From contig JAHDGF010000045.1 in the NCBI GenBank assembly GCA_020627785.1, positions 1 to 40,959 on the forward strand: DNA of 40,959 nt. The letters run 5' to 3'. The stretch comes from Saprospiraceae bacterium (GTDB taxonomy: Bacteria > Bacteroidota > Bacteroidia > Chitinophagales > Saprospiraceae). Of this stretch, positions 34,493-40,959 are shown piece after piece. Numbering within the stretch: position 1 is the stretch's first letter; every line of letters starts with the position of its first letter. Under the pieces are notes generated by a model. The model was not told where the DNA came from, made no database searches, and saw only the letters and a list, made by a program, of their open reading frames with translations. A program made the position numbers and the translations under genes.

Positions 34493-35248
34493 ATGTTGAA
34501 GCAAAAAATTTCAGCCTACTCTATTCTACTTGGAGACCAGTCATTAATTCTAGGCCAGCGTCTAGGAGAGTTATGTGGTCATGGTCCAATACTTGAAGTG
34601 GATATAGCAATGACGAATATTGCTTTAGATTTATTAGGCCAAGCCAGACTCTACTATCAATTGGCCGCAGAGCTTTCAGACACCTATGAAGATGAGGATC
34701 AAATTGCCTTTTTAAGAAGAGAAAAGGATTATAACAATTGTGTCCTTGTTGAAATGCCGAATGGAGATTTTGGAGACACAATCGTTAGACAATACTTATT
34801 TGATGTTTATCATCTGATGTTTCTAAATCAATTAAAAGAAAGCAATGAGAAACGATTGAAGGCGATTGCAGAAAAATCGATTAAAGAAGTAAGGTATCAT
34901 TTAAACTTTAGCGGCGACTGGATCTTGAGGTTAGGTAAAGGGACGGAAGTAAGTAATCAAAAGATACAAAAAGCAGTTGATACCCTTTGGCCATATACTA
35001 AAGAGCTGGTCCAATCATCAGAACTAGAAACAGAGATGCATGGATTTGGGATTGCTCCAAATTTAGCTGACCTTGAAGATGAATACTACCGACAGGTGAA
35101 ATCAAAATTTGCGGAAGCGGAAATTAAACTACCTGAGGATAAATGGTCTCAAATTCAAGGCAAAAAAGGATTGCATTCCGAACATTTTGGATACTTATTA
35201 TCTGACCTTCAATACCTTCAAAGATCTTATCCAAATAGTAAATGGTAG
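34493..35248 (+). CDS. paaC: phenylacetyl-CoA epoxidase, structural subunit PaaC
   Basis: A 251-residue ferritin-like protein related to PaaA but lacking a functional diiron site in the family; it stabilises PaaA. The conserved starts are LGDQSLILGQRLGELCGHGPILEVDIAMTNIALD (cut here to show the pattern: GQRLGELCGHGP then DIALD-type helix), MPNGDFGDTIVRQYLFD and VRYHLNFSGDWILRLGKG. It begins immediately after the paaB stop and overlaps paaD by 7 bases. Confidence 0.95.
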   Translation: MLKQKISAYSILLGDQSLILGQRLGELCGHGPILEVDIAMTNIALDLLGQARLYYQLAAELSDTYEDEDQIAFLRREKDYNNCVLVEMPNGDFGDTIVRQYLFDVYHLMFLNQLKESNEKRLKAIAEKSIKEVRYHLNFSGDWILRLGKGTEVSNQKIQKAVDTLWPYTKELVQSSELETEMHGFGIAPNLADLEDEYYRQVKSKFAEAEIKLPEDKWSQIQGKKGLHSEHFGYLLSDLQYLQRSYPNSKW

Positions 35249-35745
35249 ACGTTCAAAAGCAAATAAATATTGAAGAAATCTGGGAGATACTTGAAGCTGT
35301 TCCAGACCCTGAAATTCCTGTCATAAGTATTGTTGAGTTAGGTGTCGTAAGAGATGTTAAAATAATTAATGAGCAATTAAAAGTTACTATTACACCAACA
35401 TATACGGGTTGCCCTGCTATGGATATGATTTCTGTAATGATTAAGGCCGCCTTAGAAGATCGTAAGATTGAAAACTATACTTTAGAAACAGTATTAAGTC
35501 CACCTTGGACTACTGATTGGATGAGCGATGAAACTAAGAATAAACTAAAGTCTTATGGTATTGCTCCTCCGGCAGAAAACACTCAAGACAAAAATAGTCT
35601 GCTAGGAAAGCCACTACAAATTGCTTGTCCTCAGTGTGAATCTAAAAACACAGTAATGCAAAGCCAGTTTGGAAGCACCCCTTGCAAGTCTCTTTACAAA
35701 TGCAATGATTGCCTCGAACCCTTCGATTACTTTAAATGTCATTAA
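35242..35745 (+). CDS. paaD: phenylacetate degradation protein PaaD (iron-sulfur assembly-like)
   Basis: A 167-residue protein with an N-terminal MIP18/DUF59 domain (about 10-90: VPDPEIPVISIVELGVVRDV, TYTGCPAMDMI) and a C-terminal four-cysteine zinc ribbon (CPQC near 132-135, CNDC and the final CH). PaaD is needed for maturation or iron loading of the epoxidase. The gene is sometimes named paaJ in other nomenclatures. It overlaps paaC by 7 bases and ends in a TAATG with paaG. Confidence 0.93.
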   Translation: MVDVQKQINIEEIWEILEAVPDPEIPVISIVELGVVRDVKIINEQLKVTITPTYTGCPAMDMISVMIKAALEDRKIENYTLETVLSPPWTTDWMSDETKNKLKSYGIAPPAENTQDKNSLLGKPLQIACPQCESKNTVMQSQFGSTPCKSLYKCNDCLEPFDYFKCH

Positions 35746-36527
35746 TGGAATCTACAATTCTTTTAGAAAAGAAAAATGGAGTAGGAATAATCCGATTGAA
35801 TCGACCTTCTGCTTTCAACAGTTTTAACAGAGAAATGGCTTTGAGCTTTCTCAAGGAATTTAAAAACCTAAAATTGGATGAAGAAGTAAGGTGTATTGTG
35901 ATTACCGGTGAAGGGAAAGCATTTTGCGCTGGCCAAGACTTAAAAGAAGTCACTTCCCCTATTGAGAATCCTGGTTTTCGCAAAATATTAGAAGAACACT
36001 TCAACCCAATTATTGAAATCATAAGAACTACGAATAAGCCAGTAATCGCTGCCGTTAATGGCGTTGCAGCTGGAGCGGGAGCAAACATAGCCTTGGCTAC
36101 TGATTTTGTAATTGCTAAAAAATCAACTTCTTTTATTCAGGCCTTTATTAATATTGGGTTAGTTCCAGATTCTGGAGGGACGAAATCAATCACTGATCTT
36201 GTAGGTGTTGCAAAGGCAAAAGAATTAATGATGCTTGGATCAAAACTGAATGCTGAAGAAGCTATGCGATTGGGTTTAATTTATAGAGCTGTAGAAGATG
36301 AAGAGTTTGAAAATGAAATTATAAAACTTTCTGAGCGATTGGCAAACATGCCAACTTATGCCTTAGGTCTAATAAAGAAAATGATTCATTCTGCTTCAGA
36401 AAATACCTTCTCTCAACAATTAGAATTAGAAAAAGAATCTCAACTTTTAGCGGCGGCTTCTGCTGATTACAATGAAGGAGTCCAGGCATTTTTAGAAAAA
36501 AGAAAACCTGAATTTAAAGGAAAATAA
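35745..36527 (+). CDS. paaG: 1,2-epoxyphenylacetyl-CoA isomerase PaaG
   Basis: A crotonase-fold protein of 260 residues (263 if the in-frame ATG at 35736 is used). I prefer 35745 because it forms the same TAATG coupling seen at paaA/paaB and gives MESTILLEKKNGVGIIRLNRP. The oxyanion region is FCAGQDLKEV and the catalytic-side loop is LGLVPDSGG-like (INIGLVPDSGGT), with the Asp typical of PaaG. PaaG isomerises the epoxide to the oxepin-CoA ring. PaaF, the plain enoyl-CoA hydratase, is the main alternative, but the PDSGG motif and place before paaZ favour PaaG. Confidence 0.9.
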   Translation: MESTILLEKKNGVGIIRLNRPSAFNSFNREMALSFLKEFKNLKLDEEVRCIVITGEGKAFCAGQDLKEVTSPIENPGFRKILEEHFNPIIEIIRTTNKPVIAAVNGVAAGAGANIALATDFVIAKKSTSFIQAFINIGLVPDSGGTKSITDLVGVAKAKELMMLGSKLNAEEAMRLGLIYRAVEDEEFENEIIKLSERLANMPTYALGLIKKMIHSASENTFSQQLELEKESQLLAAASADYNEGVQAFLEKRKPEFKGK

Positions 36528-36528
36528 G

Positions 36529-38580
36529 ATGAACAAACTCACAAATTATATTAGTGGCAAATGGATTGTAGGAGATGGTGACGGTAGAATGTTATACAAT
36601 GCCATTAATGGAAATGAAATTGCTACTGCAACAACGAAGGGAATAGACTTCGAAGGGATGTTGACCTATGGGAGAGAGAAAGGTCAGAGTTTAGCAAAAA
36701 TGACCTTTTTAGAGCGCGGTTTAATGTTAAAGAAGTTAGCTCTCCATTTGACTTCAGTTAAAGAAAAATTTTATCCAATTTCCTATCAAACAGGTGCGAC
36801 ACGGGCAGATAGTTGGATAGACATTGAAGGAGGCTTTGGCAACCTATTTGCAAATGCTAGTTTGCGAAAAAAATTAGGGAACGAACCTTATTTCGTCGAA
36901 GGTGATCACATTGGTTTATCAAAAGGTGGAACTTTCATTGGACATCATATTATGGTACCAAAAGGAGGAGTGGCCATTCATATAAATGCTTTTAACTTTC
37001 CTGTCTGGGGAATGCTTGAGAAATGTGCAGTGAATTGGATGGCAGGGATGCCAGCAATTGTAAAGCCAGCAACCATCACTTCCTATTTAACTCACGCTGT
37101 AGCTAAAGAAATAATAGAATCAGGGATTCTTCCAGAAGGTAGTTTACAATTACTTTGTGGTTCTGCAGGAAGTTTGTTAGACCATGTAGAAAGTCAAGAT
37201 GTTGTTACTTTCACAGGTTCTGCTTCTACGGGTCAAATGCTAAAAGCACACCCTAGAATAATAGCTGAATCTGTCCCATTTAATATGGAAGCAGATTCAT
37301 TAAACTCTGCAATTTTAGGGAATGACGTTACGGTTGACTCTGATGAGTTTGCCCTTTTTATCAAAGAGGTCAGAAAGGAAATGACGGTTAAATGTGGACA
37401 AAAATGTACTGCCATCAGAAGAATAATTGTCCCAGAAAATTTGCTTGAAGATGTTCAAATTGCATTGGGACAAGCCTTAGGTAAAGTTGTTATTGGAAAC
37501 CCTGAAAATGAGAAGGTAAGAATGGGATCCTTGGCAGGCTTTGAACAAGTAGAAGAGGTTCGTGCCAGAGTTGAAGACTTGAAAGGAGATGCTGAAATAG
37601 TTTTTGGAAATCCAGATGGGACTTTGGAAACCTTAGATGCAGATTCAAAGAAAGGTGCCTTCTTTTCACCTATACTTCTGAGAGTCGATAATCCACATGC
37701 TGCAGAAAAAATTCATTCAGTAGAGGCCTTCGGTCCAGTGAGTACTTTAATGCCATATTCGAATGTGGAGGATGCCATTGAATTAAGTAGAAAAGGTAAA
37801 GGATCTTTAGTCTGTTCCATAACAACAAAAGATCATAAAATCGCAAGAGACTTCACGCTCGGTGCAGCAACTCATCATGGTCGAATCCTTATCCTAAACT
37901 CTGAATGCGCTAAAGAAAGCACAGGTCATGGTTCTCCCCTTCCTCAGTTAGTGCACGGTGGTCCTGGAAGAGCAGGAGGAGGCGAAGAAATGGGAGGTAT
38001 CAGAGGTATCAAACACTATCTTCAAAGATGTGCTATTCAAGGTAGCCCTACTTTTATTAGTAAGGTGACAAATGTCTATCAACAAGGGGCAGAGTTTGTA
38101 GAAAAAGACAAACATCCATTCCAGCTTCATTTCGAGGAACTTGAGATTGGTCATACATACCATACTGCCAAACATACGGTGACCGAAGCAGATATAACGA
38201 ACTTTGCAAACGTAAGTGGAGATCACTTTTATGCGCACATGGATAGCACATCATTGGATGGAACCATATTCGAACAAAGAGTGGCTCATGGCTACTTTAT
38301 ACTTTCAAAAGCTGCTGGTTTATTTGTTGACGCTAAGAAGGGTCCTGTTCTATTAAATTATGGTATTGATGAATGCCGATTCACAAAGCCAGTTTATCCT
38401 GGTGCTACCATTGGCGTCCGATTTTCTGTCAAAGAAAAGATTGACCAAGAAAAGAAAGATGCGGAAGACATAGCCAAAGGTATTGTAAAATTCTTGGTAG
38501 ATGTCTACGATGAAACCGGCGAAACTGTTGCCTTAGCTACGATCCTAACAATGGTAAAGAAAATAAATCAAGAAGATTAA
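36529..38580 (+). CDS. paaZ: bifunctional oxepin-CoA hydrolase/3-oxo-5,6-dehydrosuberyl-CoA semialdehyde dehydrogenase PaaZ
   Basis: A 683-residue fusion (E. coli PaaZ is 681). The N-terminal aldehyde dehydrogenase (about 1-515) has catalytic Cys293 in KCGQKCTA and Glu254 in NMEADSLN, matching E. coli Cys295 and Glu256. The C-terminal MaoC hotdog domain (about 530-683) has the hydratase pair Asp565/His570 in SGDHFYAHMD. It opens the oxepin ring and oxidises the reactive aldehyde; both active sites look intact. It lies 1 base after paaG and is the last gene of the operon. The convergent DUF4249 gene ends 4 bases away and no hairpin separates them. Confidence 0.97.
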   Translation: MNKLTNYISGKWIVGDGDGRMLYNAINGNEIATATTKGIDFEGMLTYGREKGQSLAKMTFLERGLMLKKLALHLTSVKEKFYPISYQTGATRADSWIDIEGGFGNLFANASLRKKLGNEPYFVEGDHIGLSKGGTFIGHHIMVPKGGVAIHINAFNFPVWGMLEKCAVNWMAGMPAIVKPATITSYLTHAVAKEIIESGILPEGSLQLLCGSAGSLLDHVESQDVVTFTGSASTGQMLKAHPRIIAESVPFNMEADSLNSAILGNDVTVDSDEFALFIKEVRKEMTVKCGQKCTAIRRIIVPENLLEDVQIALGQALGKVVIGNPENEKVRMGSLAGFEQVEEVRARVEDLKGDAEIVFGNPDGTLETLDADSKKGAFFSPILLRVDNPHAAEKIHSVEAFGPVSTLMPYSNVEDAIELSRKGKGSLVCSITTKDHKIARDFTLGAATHHGRILILNSECAKESTGHGSPLPQLVHGGPGRAGGGEEMGGIRGIKHYLQRCAIQGSPTFISKVTNVYQQGAEFVEKDKHPFQLHFEELEIGHTYHTAKHTVTEADITNFANVSGDHFYAHMDSTSLDGTIFEQRVAHGYFILSKAAGLFVDAKKGPVLLNYGIDECRFTKPVYPGATIGVRFSVKEKIDQEKKDAEDIAKGIVKFLVDVYDETGETVALATILTMVKKINQED

Positions 38581-38584
38581 GAAA

Positions 38585-39475
38585 TTACTCTTTAAGAGCG
38601 AAAGACTTTTCATTAAATCCACCGAATATCCCATATCCACCTAATATGTTATGATAGTTCGATGATTCATTGGAGTTGATAGAAGAAATTGGTTGATTTC
38701 TTGGTCTATCATTAAGCATATGTGCGTATAAATGTTCTGAGATTGCTACCACATTAATTGAAATGTCTGTGCCGTCAAAAGCATTCTCTGGAGAATAATT
38801 GGGTAGACTTGTTTTAGGGGCAACAATGGTTATTATTGGCGATTCAGAGGAACCATCTGATTGCAAATCCTGAACTGGAATCAAGGTATATTCTACAGTA
38901 GACTCTACATTATAAGCCACAAGGTCTTGATTTTGGGTCTCCTCGTTTTCTTGTTCAGTACTTGTTGATTGTGATACACCTGTATATGTAAATTTCCAAG
39001 CTAGGTAATTTTCTAATCCCGCTGGTATGTCCGGTTCAAAAGTGATCCGAATATTTTCACCTTCGTCAGAGGTCTCAAAATCAAAATTATGGAAGGTAAT
39101 GTCTCCCATTAAGGGCACATAAGAAGATGAAAGGCAAGTTTCAAATCCTTCAGCTTCTACTTGTAGCTGGTACTGCCCTCCGGTTGTAGGACTAGCTCCG
39201 ACACTTCTATAGATTCCATTCCCAACGTATTCACATTCAAAAGTTTCAACCGTATTAAAATCTTTTATAGTAACCTTCGCATTCTCCACAAAGTCATTTT
39301 CTGCTTTTGGTCTCAAGGCATGTGAGGTATGCAAAACTTTGACCTCAAAATCTAAACTAGGAGAGATGTAGGATTCAACATATAAAGAAGGAACAAATTC
39401 CGGTGCATCATTTAAACATGAAATTGTGCAAATGCTTAATAATGAAAGAAATAATATGTTGATTTTGACATTCAT
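38585..39475 (-). CDS. DUF4249 family lipoprotein
   Basis: A 296-residue protein with a signal segment ending TISC (lipidated Cys near 20), followed by the acidic LNDAPEF typical of surface-exposed Bacteroidota lipoproteins. The SLYVESYISP start and the ENAKVTIKD / CEYVGNGIYRS segments match DUF4249. Such genes usually neighbour a TonB-dependent receptor, as here; the function is unknown but nutrient capture is likely. It is 81 bases downstream of the receptor gene on the same strand and converges on paaZ. Confidence 0.85.
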   Translation of the reverse strand: MNVKINILFLSLLSICTISCLNDAPEFVPSLYVESYISPSLDFEVKVLHTSHALRPKAENDFVENAKVTIKDFNTVETFECEYVGNGIYRSVGASPTTGGQYQLQVEAEGFETCLSSSYVPLMGDITFHNFDFETSDEGENIRITFEPDIPAGLENYLAWKFTYTGVSQSTSTEQENEETQNQDLVAYNVESTVEYTLIPVQDLQSDGSSESPIITIVAPKTSLPNYSPENAFDGTDISINVVAISEHLYAHMLNDRPRNQPISSINSNESSNYHNILGGYGIFGGFNEKSFALKE

Positions 39476-39556
39476 ACGTTAATCAAACTAAATATACGAC
39501 AAAATTCAATGATTTGTTCTTCTCTAACCGTTAAAGTCCAAATGAAATTGCTTAAA

Positions 39557-40959
39557 TCAGTAAGAAATTTTAAAGGTCAAGTTGGGTAGAATTGGCAATA
39601 GTCCTACTTGTCTCTCTTCTAAAATTAAAGATGGGTCATTGCTAGGAACCAGATAGTTATAAAAGATATTTTTCCTGTTGTAAACGTTGTACACACTTAA
39701 TTGAGCACTAACAATTGATTTCTCAAATGCTTTGGTATAGGTTAATCCTAAATCTAGATGGTGAAAAGCGGGCAATATTTGGTCGTTTCTAGACTGTGCT
39801 AAAAATTGAGGTGGACTTGAAGGGACATAAGTTAGAGGCAAAGTATATCTAATCCCTGTACCATAAACAAACTTGCCAGAGATTGCCCATGCTTTATTCA
39901 AAAAAACATTTGCTTGCGCTGTTAGATTTACCGGGCGGTGATGTCTAGCTTTATAAAAAGAGTTAGGATCAATGTCAGGAAAAAAATGCAAAGTCCTTGA
40001 ATATTGATAAGAAATTAAGCCCTGGACATTAGGGCCAGAATAATTTAAAGAAACCCCTGCACCAAAAGAATATCCTTGACCAATAATGATTCGATCTCTC
40101 CAATCTTCTGGAATTGATAAAGCATCAAGTACCTCATCTGCTTGATATAGTAGTGCATAATATATATCGGAAGAGTTGCTGTATTCCTTGATATCTAGTA
40201 ATCTTTTGTAGTAGGCAGAAGATTTCAAGTTCCACCCTTCTGATAATTTATATTCATGATTCAATTCCACTGATCGAGATCTAGTTTCAGGAATACTTAA
40301 CCCATTGGAAGGTATCCATAAATCAGAAGGTAATGCTGGACCAGGATTAACTAAGAGATGAACATATTGATGATGGAATCCCGCGCTTAGTTGAAATTGA
40401 TGTTTTTTTATGGAACCTATAATCTTAATCCTTGGCTCTACATTTAAACCATCTAAAAGAGAAAAAGTCGAAAAATTAAATCCATACTTTAGTCTAAAGT
40501 TTCTAAATAATTCAAAGTCGTTTTCAACAAATGCAATCAATTCATATGCCTCAAATTCTTCAATGGCAGAACTTGAGACTTTTGTAGTATCATGAGTTGT
40601 TAATGCCGTTTCAAATTTTGGAACAAAATTGTGTTGGATGGCTTTGGCCCCTAGCTTTAGAATACCTAAACTAGACTCATAGATATCAAATGAAACTGAA
40701 GCCATTTTATTTCTGATAATAGACTCCGAATTGATATCTGCAATTACTTCTTGATTAGCAATTGTGGTAGATGATTTGGAATAGCTTCCTAATCCGTTTA
40801 ATTTAAAATTAGAAACTCCTAAGATTACATGAGCAAAAATATTTTTCCCAATATTCGTATTCCACTGAAGGCTTCCCAGTTCATTACCCCACCCTATATC
40901 ATTTTCTGTTTTGAAAGAAAGGAGTTCGGAATCAGATATTCCTTCATCCAAAATATTTA
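39557..40959 (-). CDS. TonB-dependent receptor, C-terminal barrel (5' end outside window)
   Basis: The frame is open to the right edge, giving at least 466 residues; the N-terminal plug and signal peptide are missing. What is visible is an outer-membrane beta-barrel of alternating aromatic and polar residues, including the late segments QANVFLNKAWAISGKFVYGTGIRYTLP and AQLSVYNVYNRKNIFYNY. The last residues, LTFKISY, end in the terminal aromatic residue needed for barrel assembly. The NVYNRKN motif is typical of TonB receptors of the CarboxypepD_reg/plug type paired with DUF4249 lipoproteins. A TTG near 40951 is in frame but is internal, not the start. Substrate is unknown. Confidence 0.85.
   Translation of the reverse strand, partial: NILDEGISDSELLSFKTENDIGWGNELGSLQWNTNIGKNIFAHVILGVSNFKLNGLGSYSKSSTTIANQEVIADINSESIIRNKMASVSFDIYESSLGILKLGAKAIQHNFVPKFETALTTHDTTKVSSSAIEEFEAYELIAFVENDFELFRNFRLKYGFNFSTFSLLDGLNVEPRIKIIGSIKKHQFQLSAGFHHQYVHLLVNPGPALPSDLWIPSNGLSIPETRSRSVELNHEYKLSEGWNLKSSAYYKRLLDIKEYSNSSDIYYALLYQADEVLDALSIPEDWRDRIIIGQGYSFGAGVSLNYSGPNVQGLISYQYSRTLHFFPDIDPNSFYKARHHRPVNLTAQANVFLNKAWAISGKFVYGTGIRYTLPLTYVPSSPPQFLAQSRNDQILPAFHHLDLGLTYTKAFEKSIVSAQLSVYNVYNRKNIFYNYLVPSNDPSLILEERQVGLLPILPNLTFKISY

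Noticed and set aside
1..40959. Mobile elements, CRISPR arrays, tRNA or rRNA genes
   Set aside because: No transposase, integrase, regularly spaced repeats, terminal inverted repeats or cloverleaf-like intergenic sequences were seen; a covariance-model scan would be needed to exclude small RNAs fully.

Overview
This window is a chromosomal stretch of a free-living member of the Bacteroidota. The evidence is low GC, promoters of the TAnnTTTG type, almost no Shine-Dalgarno-like spacing, a PorT-family type IX secretion (T9SS) gene and a secreted protein with a T9SS C-terminal sorting domain, a TonB-receptor/DUF4249 pair, YtxJ (bacillithiol-linked) and Mpl. A marine or aquatic Cytophagales/Flavobacteriales/Saprospirales-like organism is plausible, but genus cannot be read from the sequence. 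I saw no tRNA, rRNA, CRISPR array, insertion sequence or phage gene. No gene-free gap exceeds about 190 bases.

Layout. 1-4041 (minus): an M28 peptidase lipoprotein cut by the left edge, then a sulfur module of two YeeE/YedE-type membrane proteins and a CstB-like persulfide dioxygenase/rhodanese. 4152-6113 (minus): RidA, diaminopimelate decarboxylase and a DUF983 protein in a tight operon. 6198-8026 (minus): a glycine-rich RRM protein with a perfect terminator, then an M24 aminopeptidase split by a one-base frameshift. 8140-12031 (minus): a TPR protein and gyrA. 12181-15953: ubiE and porT (+), acpH (minus), ychF and an RluE-like pseudouridine synthase (+). 15943-18321 (minus): pdhB and mpl. 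18466-19622 (+): a 45-residue lipoprotein, ytxJ and mnmD. 19711-27932 (+): a dicarboxylate/amino-acid symporter, a T9SS-exported propeller protein, an unrecognised small protein, a TlpA-like lipoprotein, an SDR enzyme and an OmpA/TSP3 protein. 27982-31461 (minus): murB, a small outer-membrane barrel and an ABC exporter. 31586-38580 (+): a TetR regulator and a phenylacetate catabolic operon (paaE-A-B-C-D-G-Z). 38585-40959 (minus): DUF4249 lipoprotein and the C-terminal part of a TonB-dependent receptor.

How the parts connect. The paa operon encodes the phenylacetyl-CoA epoxidase (PaaABCDE), the epoxide isomerase (PaaG) and the ring-opening PaaZ. A TAnnTTTG promoter overlapped by an ACTAAC-N4-GTTAGT inverted repeat lies between the TetR gene and paaE, so the pathway is probably repressed locally. 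The CoA ligase (paaK) and the beta-oxidation genes (paaF/H/J) are not in the window. lysA, mpl and murB all serve peptidoglycan. PorT is part of the export route used by the propeller protein at 21045-23591. Most of the window is ordinary core genome. The observations most worth a second look are the M24 frameshift at a CCT-TGA site, the paa operator, the sulfur module, the micro-lipoprotein upstream of ytxJ and the unrecognised gene at 23588.
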